From NCBI GenBank assembly GCA_022577435.1, contig JAKOON010000008.1:186001-250000 (forward strand): a DNA stretch of 64,000 nt, read 5' to 3'. A program made the position numbers and the translations under genes. Shown piece after piece: positions 1 through 9,775 of this stretch. Source of the stretch: Embiotoca jacksoni. Its lineage: Eukaryota; Chordata; Actinopteri; Embiotocidae. How positions within the stretch are numbered: position 1 is the first letter of the stretch; every line of letters starts with the position of its first letter. The notes beneath the pieces are model-generated. The model saw only the letters and a program-made list of their open reading frames with translations, made no database searches and was not told where the DNA came from.

Positions 1-668
1 AGAGATGTTGATCTTGTATAGACTCAGTGATTACAGTATTGCCATAGTAACCGGATGGTATGGAGAGACCTGGCTGCCTCAAGAACAAAGACTGTCAACT
101 CTGCCCACAGAGGTGGAAACAGCAACATGTGCTGCAACACCTCAGCACATATGAAGACATTAGAACAAATTTTTAATACAAAAATTTAAACACAAACTCA
201 AAATTATTGATCCACTCTGAGACTAAAGTAAAATGCAACATCTACTTGGACAAAATATATCGCGTTGTAGAGGCAGTGACATTTGTCATTACCTGTCACA
301 GCTGAACTTACAACCAGCAGTTCTAGTCAGTCTCCTCACAGCATCCAACTCTGTCCTATTATTTACTCCTTATTTACTACAAGGAGGATATTTAAAATTT
401 TGTATTAACTTTGCATAACTTATGTTCATATATTGTTGTTGTCAATTGTTTTGATTTAATTTTCCTTGGTATATATGTAATTTTTATGGCTTTTCTTTTC
501 AGCATTTCTCTGACACTATTATGTTGTCTTTGAATCTTTGTTAATATTGTCCACTTGACATTCATGTTCATAAAGCATATTGCATTTTTTTTTTTTAATT
601 GAGTGACAGAGACAGACGGACTGACAGTGAGGCTGCCAAGAGGACACAAGAGCCAGTGTTTCCCTTAT
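1..668. other. No recognised feature (left edge)
   Basis: AT-rich sequence with no convincing exon, RNA gene or repeat boundary. If cd81 continues leftwards, as its first exon at 4138-4203 implies, this is part of cd81 intron 1. No later cd81 exon was seen here on the minus strand. Confidence 0.4.
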
Positions 669-1354
669 ATGCATTTAGACGTTGTTAAAATTGGACCGCA
701 GCTGCTGCAGTTTTGAAACATTGACTTTTTTTTAGAGACAATCGTGATCTCAATTTGAAGCAAAAAAAAATTTTGATTCTTATTGAATCCAAAATTGTGC
801 AGCCCTACTCTGAACCAGTATTTTTATAAATCTTGTGCTTTTGTCCGTGTCTCTCATTCTGGGTTTACTTTGCTGCCAGTATCTGCTGCTTTGTGGTGTA
901 ATACAGCATGGTCATTTGTTGAGGGAAAATCTAAGAGTCAATTAAGAGGTTTTGATGTAGATGATGTCCGGAATGAAAAGACGGCAGAATTGTTGTCATT
1001 TAAAAATCAGATGGCATTTAGGCATGAATCGAGTTTAAAAAAAAATAAATAAATGTATTTCACTTTATTAATCCCAGAGGGGAAGTTTCTTCGCTACAGC
1101 AGGGGGGCTCTGCTGCAACAGGCTGCCACGAGCGCGGCGCCAGGTAACCTGACCTGAGGTGCATGTTTTTGGATGATGGGAGGAAGCCGGAGAACCCGGA
1201 GAGAACCCACGCAAGCACAGGGAGAACATGCAAACTCCGCACAGAAAGGCCCAGGACCGGATTCGAACCCCGAACCTTTTTGCTGTGAGGCGACAATGCT
1301 AACCACTGCACCACCGTGCCGCAATCTTTTTAAGATTAATTGTGCAGCCCTAAA
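669..1354. repeat. Dispersed repeat with GTGCAGCCCTA ends, interrupted by a SINE
   Basis: The motif ATTGTGCAGCCCTA occurs near 790 and again near 1336. The stretch between them shares long similarity with 34166-34680: both have GAACCAGTATTTTT, a GTGGTGTAA/ATGGTGTAA block, TTTTGATGTAG followed by GATGTCC, and TTGTCATTTAAAA. The 1056-1322 SINE appears to have inserted into it. It is probably a non-autonomous DNA element; the class was not determined. Confidence 0.5.
1056..1322 (-). repeat. tRNA-derived SINE (truncated copy)
   Basis: Read on the minus strand, the head at 1322 shows a box A-like GGTGCAGTGGTTAGC and a box B GGTTCGAATCC, the RNA polymerase III promoter of tRNA-derived SINEs. The body matches the longer copy at 8094-8436 (GAGAACATG, AACTCC, CACAGAAAGGCCC). 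The distal part present in the 8.1-kb copy is missing here. Confidence 0.75.
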
Positions 1355-1360
1355 TTAGGT

Positions 1361-4137
1361 GTAACTGAGTTACAAACTGAAATTACAAAATAAGAGTTAA
1401 CTGTTATCAGTTACAGTTACTGAGAACAAAATGTAGCTAAATGAGTTACTATTCAAAATGTTGGTGATTGTTTTTTGATCAGTTCTCTTGTTTAAATTTG
1501 CTCTACCTCTCAACTGCCAATCAGATCATTATGCATTGCTCTGAGCAACCAGGCCAAAGTACCTACCCAGTTCTATCGGATAAGAAAAAGAGATCATTAA
1601 AAAGAGTCATTTTGGAAAAAGTGTAAAAAGAATTGTGAATAGTGACCAGCCCTGTTGAAAGTTCTATCATCACTTCGTATGGAGTTGACCTGAATGTAGA
1701 CTTGTGCTGTGTTCCAAATGACATACTTACTGTAGTACACTAATAAATAGTGCTCTTACACAAAAGGACTTACTTGTGTAGTGCAGGAATTTTGACAGAG
1801 TAGCGCTGTTTCAATCTGCACATTGCTGTTCTGCACTTGCAGGAAATAACCTCAGCATGCAAAACACATCACCCGCCAAAATATCTGCAGCTTTACTTAT
1901 TTTACCCAGAGATTAACATGTTTTTGTGCCCTGTGTTTAACACTCAATAAACACACTGATTTGTCTGTCCAGCAGCAGAAGTGCCGCTTCCTCTGACACC
2001 TTCATTTGAAAATTCTTTACGTTGGTGGACCCACCCCTTCTTCTACATAGCCAAGATAGCAACCGCTTACTTCTTTTTTTGGACCGTTTTGATGCAATAT
2101 CCTGATGCAACATTGCATGTTTCTGTACTCGCACAAGTACGTCATTTGGAACACAGTATTGGTTAAAGGTTATGGGCACATTTTTTCTTTACAGCAGTCA
2201 GGGTTTGTTGGTTTTCTAATCTACATACAGTTCCCCTATCTCCAGCAGTGAAATGCGATCATCGCTGCTTAATTTTTTTTTCCCTTTTTTGTGGAGGAGA
2301 GGAGGAAAGGGCTGCGTTTAATGTTACATTATTTTGCGCTACGGACAATTCATTTACATGTCAATTCACACACATGTGAGTAAAGCAAATACAAAAAAAT
2401 GTTGCGCTAAGCAACAATTGTAAACAACACCGCCAGCAATGAATCAAGCAAATATTTTTAGGATCATCATTCGCCAAAGGGAAAACAGTCCTGCAACAAG
2501 AGTTTTGCACAGTAATGTTACAGCAAACACACTGATTTGATAGAAATACACAAGAACTTAAGTGACATTGGACAGATATTGGCAGATTCAAACTTTCTGT
2601 ATCAATAACTCATTAACTAAACATTGATGAAACGGAAAGAACATCTAACAATCTAAAACGCACAACATCGCAGACTCACCAAACTTTTACTGGCCTCAGG
2701 CCATGAGACCACCAGTTTTGTCAGATCCAATAACATAAAAATTTTATTATATTCTATGTACTCTTGACAGTAAAATACTCAACTATAAACTTTGAAAAAA
2801 AAAATTAAAAGTGGAAACAACCAGAGTCCTAAAAGTATTGTAACATAAATTTGTGGTCATGTGGCCGAGGAATAATTATGCATTAATCCAAATAATTGTG
2901 ATAAGGTAGGAAAGTTGTGTTTTCAGGTCTTCATGGTTATAAAACCCTTTGCAAACAATGACATACCAGGTAATTTAATTAGCGTTAGTTTGTTACAGGT
3001 TAGTTGCTGTTACAAGCGAATATGCAGCGTGATGAGACGCAGCACATCAGCTCAAGACAGCAATAAGCTATAACTCTCCTGCTATTAGGCTATAGTTAAC
3101 ATTACAAAAAACACATATCTTAACGTGACATTATCCAGCAAGGCACAGATATCAAGACACATGGAAAACAACATTCTGACAGATTACTTTGAAATAATGT
3201 GTCAGTGTTTGATAAACTGCTGTGCTGCGTTTGTTTATCTGTAATCCTTTATTTGCATTAATCTGTCACTGTATTAACGCTAAATTCTTCCACATTCGGA
3301 TTTATCTGCTACATTTTAGAACAAAGAAAAGAACGATGAGAACCAAAATAAATGGAGATTTTAAAAAAAAAAAGAGATTTTGAAGGTGTTATAAAGCAGC
3401 AGCGCAAGGAGAGCGAGAACTATCCCCAAATGTTTCCATGATTCATTACCTAACACGGGGCTTTGACTCACCAGATGGAAACCACCATGTCATCGCCCCC
3501 TCCACGTAGACTCGCACAAACACAATTTGGGTGGAGAATGTAATCCAAACAAAGCCACTCTCCAAATCAAGTAGTACTAAACCACATTCCTACAAACTAC
3601 AAAACGACCAAGTTATCGTTAGCCCATCATGTTTTTCAACTTCCTCCATTGACCTAAAACTGCTTTATCCGTGTTTTAGGGTCGCACCGAACAAAAACGA
3701 TGGCGTGGACTTGTAATTACGGGGCAACAGACGTTATTTTCTGCTGTCCATTTAATTCTGTCTGAATACGTGAGGTAACTCTACTCCACCATATGCTGTG
3801 TTTTGCTGTATATGCACTATAATTTCCCCGACCTTATAGATGTGACGTGTAGTTACGTAAATTAACCACACGCGCTTTTTTAACTATTAATTTGGTTACC
3901 CTGATTGCACCAGTATACCCGTTATGGTGAACACATCTGTACAAAGACTTTTAAGGAGACGTTAAATGCAAAAAATCTGTGCGATGTAACGTGGATGTTG
4001 TTGATTTTTTTCAAGCAACGTTTTGTTCAAGACGGGTTGGCAGACTTAAACCTAAAACGCTAAACGACGGAGAGGAGGCGGCGCTGCGCATCTAAGTGAG
4101 CGCCCACAATGCTGGGGAAAAAAACACGGCCACTTAC
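1361..4137. other. Presumed cd81 intron 1, no other gene seen
   Basis: Unique-looking AT-rich sequence, GC content rising towards 4000-4137. No coding exon was recognised on either strand. It lies immediately 3' (minus strand) of the cd81 exon 1 splice donor, so it is read as intron. Confidence 0.45.
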
Positions 4138-4203
4138 CCAGAAGATGAAGTTGAAGAAGAAAAGCATGTATTTGATGCATTTGGTGCAACCTTCGACTCC
4201 CAT
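4138..4203 (-). CDS. cd81: CD81 tetraspanin, first coding exon (partial gene)
   Basis: The minus-strand exon encodes 22 residues starting MGVEGCTKCIKY and ending NFIFW, then a consensus splice donor GTAAGTG at 4137-4131. The start, the Cys-Thr-Lys-Cys juxtamembrane motif (palmoylable cysteines in the family) and an exon ending after the first FW of transmembrane segment 1 match CD81; CD9 begins MPVKGGTKC instead. CD81 is a four-pass plasma-membrane protein that organises tetraspanin microdomains and partners such as CD19. Only the cytoplasmic N-terminus and the start of TM1 lie in the window; the remaining exons should lie beyond the left edge. The family, splice phase and start are seen directly. 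Which teleost paralogue (a or b) this is cannot be told from 22 residues. Confidence 0.88.
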
Positions 4204-4587
4204 GATGATCCGTTAAACAATATGGTGCAGAATTCCCAGGACGGCTGCAGTCGAAGACGAGTAACGGGGCTGATTCTCAACAGGAAATCCCGACTCCAGT
4301 TTGTAGACAGAGGCAACACCCAACTCCTCCCTCCCTCCCTCATGGCCTGAGCACCCCGCCATAATCCAGTCACCGTTGCCTGTTTTGACTGACAAAGAGT
4401 GGACCAATCAGAGTGCAAAACGGCCGATTGTCTTAAAAGAGCCAATGTTTTCGTTTTCATTTATGAGGAGTATATTTTCCATGACGTATGTACCATGTAC
4501 GCATGTACCAATTTAAACACATTATTTGTATACGATGTATTTTGTATCGTATCAAATTATATTTTTAAAGTCTTCCTTTATAAGAAC
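4204..4587 (-). promoter_or_regulatory. cd81 5' UTR and proximal promoter
   Basis: CpG-richer sequence upstream of the cd81 start codon. A CCAAT box (CCAATCAG, 4404-4411; inverted relative to cd81) lies about 200 bp upstream of the ATG. No TATA box is obvious. The region ends at the target duplication of an LTR element at 4583-4587, so the cd81 upstream sequence now abuts a retroelement only 385 bp from the start codon. Confidence 0.5.
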
Positions 4588-5152
4588 TGTCAGGAGTCCG
4601 GTTTTCCTCTGTTTTGCCCCCCCCCCCCTCTCCTCCTGTGTCCCCTCAGTCCCCTGTCTGCTTGTTCTGTGTCCTCCTCTTCTCACTTCCCGTGGCCACG
4701 CCACTCACCCCTGATCACCACCTGCAGGTGTGCTGCATCTCCCTGATCACCTCCCCGGACTATATGTACCCTGCCCCTGCACTCCTCTGGTTGTCGGTTC
4801 ATTTGTTAGTCACCCATCCGTCCTCTGTCCTGTTCCCGTTCCTCTGGCTTCTGTTCCTCCTGCGGAGCTCCCTGTCGAAGTCACCAGTCGGTGGAGTTGC
4901 CCTCCCGACTCGGAGGATTATTGACTCCGTTTCTTCCAGCGGTCCTGTCCGCTGGTCTGCCGGCTGTCCTGCCAGCCGTGTCTCCCCGGATCTGTCGGTT
5001 GAGTTGCCCTCCCGACTGGAAGCAAGTGGACACGATAGGTGCCACCTTTTGGTTTGTTTGTTTTTGTGTTGATTGGAATAAAGACTGTATTTTGGAACCG
5101 ATACCTGAGTCTGAGCCTGCATTTGGGTCCTGGTAAACACCACCTCATGACA
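4588..5152 (+). repeat. 5' LTR of copy 1
   Basis: 565 bp, TG...CA ends with TGTCA/TGACA inverted termini. It contains TATATG at 4761, the presumed transcription start at about 4793 and the AATAAA signal at 5077. It differs from the 591-bp 3' LTR by substitutions and several small indels, so the insertion is not brand new. Confidence 0.85.
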
Positions 5153-5153
5153 G

Positions 5154-5164
5154 AATGAACCGAC
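5154..5164 (+). promoter_or_regulatory. Candidate self-priming primer-binding site
   Basis: AATGAACCGAC lies one base inside the 5' LTR and is the exact reverse complement of the first 11 nt of the predicted transcript (4793-4803). The element's own ATG (5155-5157) falls inside it. No tRNA-type site beginning TGG is seen here. The same arrangement is conserved in copy 2. Confidence 0.65.
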
Positions 5165-5362
5165 CAAGGGAGGACCCAGCGGCCCCAGACTCGGGGCGAG
5201 GTACATGACTTTATTTCAATATTTTGCCAGTCAGGCCCGCCGGAATGATCCCGTTTCCGCTGAACCCAGGACTGGGTTTGAGGGAACCCGCCTGGCTTTC
5301 TGGGACCCCCCCCAGAGGGAGGCGACACCGGGGTCACCAGCCATCCGGTCCTGCTACGCCCC

Positions 5363-6193
5363 TTGGTCTCTGGACGTGTAGCCGTCAGTCGCCACGAGCG
5401 AGCCCACAGCCCCGTCGGTTGCCATGACGGACTCTCTATCCCCGCAGCGCCGGTGAGCGATCCAGACGCCATTCGGGACGAGGAGTTGGTCCACAGGATC
5501 ATGCAGGCCCTGCCTCCAGCTGCGGCCAATGATCCAGACGCCATCTGGGCCAGGGCGTTGGCCCGCAAGGGCCTGCAGCGTGGCCTACGCGGCAGTAGCG
5601 CTGCTCCTCCATTTCCTGTCGCTGGACGGGTCATCGACGTCCCGTCTCCAGCTCTTCCGTCCTCCGGCGTGGTCGACGCCCCTCGTCCAGCTCCTGCTGC
5701 CTCTGCGTGGGTCGATGCTCCAGTCTCCGACGCGGTCGACGCTCCGTCCTCGGGGGCGGTCGACGCCCCGCCTCCGGCTCCGTCCTTGGGGGCAGTCGAC
5801 GCCCCGCCTCCTGCTCTGTCCTCTGGCGCGGCCGACGTCCTGCCTCCGGCTCCTGCTGCCTTCGGGTGGGTCGAAGCCCTGCCTCGTCATCATTCCCCGG
5901 AGCGGTCCCCCCAGTCCGTCCTGCCCTGTGGGCGTCCTCCGGAGCGGTCCCCCCAGTCCGTCCTGCCCCATGGCCATCCTCCCCCGTGGCCGTCCTCCGG
6001 AGCGGTCACCCCAGGCCTTCCTGCCCCGTGGTCGTTCTCCGTGGCAGTCACCCCAGGCCATCCTGCCCAGTGCCCGTCCTCCGTCCACCTAGGTTTCCCT
6101 TCTCATGTCTTGTGTTGTTGTGGTCCTCCGTCCCTCCTCCGGTCCCCCTCTTCCCGCCCGGTCCAGTTTTGGTCGCCGAGAGGCTCCCTTTGA
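5363..6193 (+). CDS. Proline/alanine-rich reading frame inside LTR element copy 1
   Basis: An open frame of 276 codons filling most of the element's interior. It starts MVSGRVAVSRHERAHSPVG and is rich in P, A, S and V, with repeated VDAPPPAP-like units (about residues 95-165) followed by PPERSPQ(S/A)(V/I)LP units (about residues 180-225). The same frame is open in copy 2 (25060-25935, minus), where the second repeat type has more units. No known domain is recognised. In copy 2 a short frame starting MNRPRKDPAAPDSG begins inside the primer site; in copy 1 it is broken by a 1-base difference near 5200, and a C-run near 5307 also differs by one base. It could be a degenerate gag or merely low-complexity sequence; function unknown. 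Confidence 0.35.
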   Translation: MVSGRVAVSRHERAHSPVGCHDGLSIPAAPVSDPDAIRDEELVHRIMQALPPAAANDPDAIWARALARKGLQRGLRGSSAAPPFPVAGRVIDVPSPALPSSGVVDAPRPAPAASAWVDAPVSDAVDAPSSGAVDAPPPAPSLGAVDAPPPALSSGAADVLPPAPAAFGWVEALPRHHSPERSPQSVLPCGRPPERSPQSVLPHGHPPPWPSSGAVTPGLPAPWSFSVAVTPGHPAQCPSSVHLGFPSHVLCCCGPPSLLRSPSSRPVQFWSPRGSL

Positions 6194-6208
6194 GGGGGGG
6201 GGGGGTAC

Positions 6209-6799
6209 TGTCAGGAGTCCGGTTTTCCTCTGTTTTGCTCCCGATCCTCTCTCCTCCTGTGTCCCCTGTCTGCTTGTTCTGTGTCCTCCTCTTCTCACCT
6301 CCCGTGGCCACGCCCCTCACCAGTCCCAGCAGATGCAGCCACTCACCCCTGATCACCACCTGCAGGTGTACTGCTTCTCCCTGATCACCTTCCCGGACTA
6401 TATCTACCCTGCCCCTGCACTCCTCTGGATGTCGGTTCATTTGTTAGTCACCCGTCCGTCCTCCGTCTGTTCTCCGTCCATCCTGTTCCCGTTCCCATTC
6501 CTCCGGCTTCTGTTCCTCCTGCGGAGCTCCCTGTCGAAGTCACCAGTCGGTGGAGTTGCCCTCCTGACTCGGAGGATTATTGACTCCGTTTCTTCCAGCA
6601 GTCCTGTTGCGGTTCTTGCCAGCCGTGTCTCCCCGGATCTGTTGGTTGAGTTGCCCTCCCGACTGGAAGCAAGTGGACACGATAGGTGCCACCTTTTGGT
6701 TTGTTTGTTTTTGTGTTGATTGGAATAAAGACTGTATTTTGGAACCGATACCTGAGTCTGAGCCTGCATTTGGGTCCTGGTAAACACCACCTCATGACA
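6209..6799 (+). repeat. 3' LTR of copy 1
   Basis: 591 bp, same ends as the 5' LTR, directly preceded by the G-rich tract and GTAC. It is followed by the AGAAC target duplication at 6800-6804. Confidence 0.85.
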
Positions 6800-6804
6800 A
6801 GAAC

Positions 6805-7674
6805 AATGTTTGTTTAAAAGAAATGGGAAGAAACTCTAATGTTGCCACAGATTCAGTGAGCTAAACTGAAGGCTCACTTTTCCAGTATAAATCCGAAATT
6901 TAGATTCACTAATAATCTATTACTAGTTCCAGTTTACTATGTACCATTGTGTGTGTATAGATAATTATTAATACAGTTCTTATTGAGATTTTTAAAACCT
7001 GATAATTCTCGTGCATGAGCCACAGGACCATACCAGTTGCTGCCACTTCCCATTTAAAGGGTTATCACAGCATGGCATTATGAATGTTTACATATTATAC
7101 CTGTAATTATGTTGGAATTACATTTTTGCATATATCTGACCCTTTTTACAATATGTTGTATAGCGTCAGGGACTGTCAGATCTGGTAGGAAATGAGAGAC
7201 TTGTTTCTCTACAGCAGTCGAACAAACATCAATGGCTTTATAGTAGCTGTAAAAATATTTTCTTCTTCGCGTAGTCATCAGCTGCTTTGTTATGCTGACT
7301 GGCCAGAATTGGTTGGTATTTTTAGGTTAAGTATCTGTAACTCCATCTATCAAAGTCAATGCATGTTTCAGGATTTTTTTTGTAAAGATTTTTTTTCCAA
7401 TATATTGAAAATCTAAAATTAAAGAATTTCATCTACAAAAATATTGCCCTTCAGTAAGTATTTTGTAGAAGGCCTTTGACTGGAATTACCTAAGGCCTGG
7501 AACACACTACTGTGCTGTGTGGCTTCATTTAATTTTGGTGTCCATGTTAACGGATTAGAGAAGCCACATGGCCTGCGTGAGATGCACGTCTCACTTGCAT
7601 CTCACACACACCTTGCTTGTATGGTGCGTCTTTTATAAAATAGAATGAATGTTTATTTTTCACTCGAGGTGCAT
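6805..7674. other. No recognised feature
   Basis: AT-rich intergenic DNA with no convincing exon, RNA gene or known repeat. Confidence 0.4.
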
Positions 7675-7725
7675 ATGATTCAAAGCTAAAATATACAGGG
7701 AATGTATATTTTAGCTTTGAATCAT
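7675..7725. repeat. Perfect 23-bp inverted repeat with 5-nt loop
   Basis: The arm at 7675-7697 and the arm at 7703-7725 are exact reverse complements over 23 bp, separated by GGGAA. The arm reads ATGATTCAAAGCTAAAATAT plus ACA. It could be the centre of a fold-back element or a structured RNA; no flanking terminal repeats were identified. Confidence 0.7.
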
Positions 7726-7804
7726 CTATGTAAAGTCCCTACAAGCTTTGCACACCGTAAATTGGACAGTTTATCACATATCAGATCATGTTAAGCTTTA
7801 CTAG

Positions 7805-8093
7805 ACTAGATGGGAAGAGTCTGCGACAGCCCCGTTCAGCTTTCTCCATTAAGGTTCTACGTGATGTAAATCTAGGCTTTAACTGGGCAAGTCAAAAACT
7901 GTCAAGGACAGTTGCTTGTTTTGAAGCAAACTCCATTATTGTTTTGGCTGTATGCTTTGATGTTGAAATGCTGAAAGGTGACCCATTGCCCCAGTCTCAG
8001 GTCAGATGCACTCTGGAGCAGCTTTTCTTCAAGCACCTTATTGTATTTTGCTGCATTAATCCTTCCCAAACTCACTGGTCTTCCTCCTGCTGA
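7805..8093 (-). pseudogene. Tc1-like transposase remnant
   Basis: The minus-strand translation contains NAAKYNKVLEEKLLQSASDLR, the region of Tc1-type transposases just before the second catalytic Asp, but the QDN(D/A)PKH box is degraded. The following DNA down to 7805 still resembles the segment coding for the WPSQSPDLNPIEHLW region and the downstream RRFPS segment. There are several stops and frame changes. It belongs to a different Tc1 family from the 13-14 kb element. Not functional. Confidence 0.6.
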
Positions 8094-8436
8094 GATCCAT
8101 CCATCCATCCATCCGACTGTCCATCCGTCCGTCAGTCCGTCCATCTAAATCTGCTTTTTCCTGAACAGGGTCACAGGAGGGCTGGAGCCTATCCCAGCTC
8201 ACTTAGAGCAAAGGCAGGGTACACCTGGACAAGTCGCCAGTCCATCACGGGGCCAACACAGAGACAGACAGAAACAAAGCCCATTTGCGCTCTCATTCAC
8301 ACCTAAGGGCAATTTGTAGAATCACCAATGAACCTGACCTGCATGTATTTGCAGGCACAGGAAGAACATGAAAACTCCACACAGAAAGGCCCTGGCCAAG
8401 GTTCGAACCCAAAATCCTTTCGCTGTCAGGCCGACT
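8094..8436 (-). repeat. tRNA-derived SINE, longer copy with CCAT tail
   Basis: An ATCC/GTCC-rich tail (8094-8143) leads into GGCTGGAGCCTATCCCAGCT, a core shared with many fish SINE copies, and ends in a minus-strand box B (GGTTCGAACC, near 8401-8410). The right half matches 1056-1322, which lacks this left half. Confidence 0.7.
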
Positions 8437-8818
8437 GCAAGAGAGGTCATATACCATATTTCTCCTTTATAATCTTCTTTTCATTGGCATCCCATTAAAT
8501 TAAGAGTAGAATTCTAAATTCTTCCGCTGATTCCGGGTCAAAAAACACAGGGGCAGCAGGGCGTGCGTCAAAACAGCTGCTCATATTTTTGTTCTATGTA
8601 CAACTCCATACCAGCATTTTCATATTTTAAAAATATACCGGATTTCCTACCTAAGCAAACTACTTTCATATAAACTTAGTTATCAGCAGGCGCTATTGAG
8701 ATACAGTCTGACAGCTGTCATTGTTTAGGTTATGATATACTAAAAGATACCTTTCTATACCATATACCTTAGTTATGTGTATATTGTGTGTGCCATAAAC
8801 CAATGTCAAGCTGATTTT
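8437..8818. other. No recognised feature
   Basis: Nothing identified between the SINE and the following LINE-tail repeat. Confidence 0.4.
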
Positions 8819-9160
8819 CAATTCAATTCTTTTTTTATTCATATAGCAGCAAATCACAACACAGGTTATTTCATGGCACTTAACATTAAAGTCCTTACAA
8901 CATAACTTTTGAGCATTATAGAGAAACCTAACAATTCAACAATTCTCACATAAGCTAGGAGGGGAAAAACTCCTCTTTAAGGGAGAAAAACCTCCAGCAG
9001 AGGGAAGGAAATACTCCCTCTTAACATGAAGAACCAGGCTCAGAGGTGGACGGCCGTCTGAACTGTTGGTGGGGCCGACAATCACAGAGCAGAGACATGC
9101 AGCTCCATGACCAGGGACATCTGCAGAAGAAAGCACAGAAACTACGTGAGCGAGAGAACT
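8819..9160 (-). repeat. LINE 3'-tail repeat (TTTATATAGC family), copy A
   Basis: AATTCAATTC followed by TATTCATATAGCAGCAAATC, TTATTTCATGGCACTTAACA and CCTCTTTAAGGGAGAAAAAC. The same blocks recur at 15010, 47640, 54291, 60813 and 63895. The 47640 copy runs into sequence shared with a LINE at 35060-38110, which suggests these are 5'-truncated LINE tails lying on the minus strand with an (AATTC)n end. Confidence 0.6.
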
Positions 9161-9184
9161 GAAGTTAATGAAACTTGTAGTTTC

Positions 9185-9775
9185 ACGGCGAGACACTTAA
9201 AATGGCCGCCATGCCACGGGCACACCCATCGACAAAAACAAATTCTTTTGATAACTTTCAATCCCAAACATGTTAAGAGTGAATTGACTCAATTTCAAGT
9301 CGGGCAGACAAAATGTGCGAACCGCCAAAAATTGCGACTAAATTAAAAATGGTGGACTTCCTGTTGAGTTGACGTAATGGTGCAATGTAACTTTTTTGTA
9401 TGTCTAGGTGTGATACACATGTCCACTGAATTTCGTGCATGTAGGTAAATGTAGCCACCGGGGCATCTCTTTTGGGGGTGCTCGCGAGCCATTTGGCCAC
9501 GCCCACTCGCAACTCCACTAGAATACAAAATACCAGCTTTTGAATATGATAAAGCCTCCAAAAAGGCAGTTCATTTGTATGAAGAATAAGGAACGAGAAA
9601 AATAATTCCTTAGATAACAATAGGGCTTTCGCACCATTGGTGCTTGGGCCCTAATAACAATATGGATTTCACACCTTCGGTGCTCGGGCCCTAATAACAA
9701 TACGGATTTCGCACCTTCGGTGCTCCGGCCCTAATAACAATAGGGCTTTCACACCTTTGGTGCTTGGGCCCTAAT
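9185..9775. repeat. Helitron-like (unclassified) repeat with four tandem 3' hairpins, copy 1
   Basis: The body matches 61570-61900 (AAATGGCCGCC, ACAAATTCTTTT, GACTTCCTGTTGAGTT, CACCGAATTTCGT-like). It ends in four near-identical ~40-bp units, each with a hairpin such as GCACCTTCGGTGC followed by TCGGGCCCTAAT. A hairpin shortly before CTAA and a following T fits a Helitron 3' end, but no rolling-circle replicase is encoded. The class is inference. Confidence 0.5.

Larger units (their letters stand above)
4588..6799 (+). mobile_element. Non-autonomous LTR retrotransposon, Tf1/sushi-like self-priming type (copy 1)
   Basis: A complete insertion: LTRs at 4588-5152 and 6209-6799 begin TGTCAGGAG and end CTCATGACA, and a perfect 5-bp target duplication AGAAC flanks it (4583-4587 and 6800-6804). 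A G-rich polypurine tract (about 6191-6205) precedes the 3' LTR. The LTR has a TATA-like TATATG (4761-4766), a presumed RNA start near 4793 and AATAAA (5077-5082). The 11 nt GTCGGTTCATT at 4793-4803 are exactly complementary to AATGAACCGAC at 5154-5164, one base inside the 5' LTR. No protease, reverse transcriptase or integrase is present in the 1.06-kb interior, so mobilisation would need a helper. The Tf1/sushi assignment rests on the priming layout and is inference. Confidence 0.85.

Noticed and set aside
4614..5072. Long overlapping open frames in the LTR (both strands)
   Set aside because: They arise from GC- and C-rich LTR sequence, recur in every LTR copy and contain the promoter and poly(A) signals; no coding role is likely.
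5153..5170. tRNA-type primer-binding site
   Set aside because: The sequence lacks the TGG start expected from a tRNA CCA end; the self-complementary explanation fits better.
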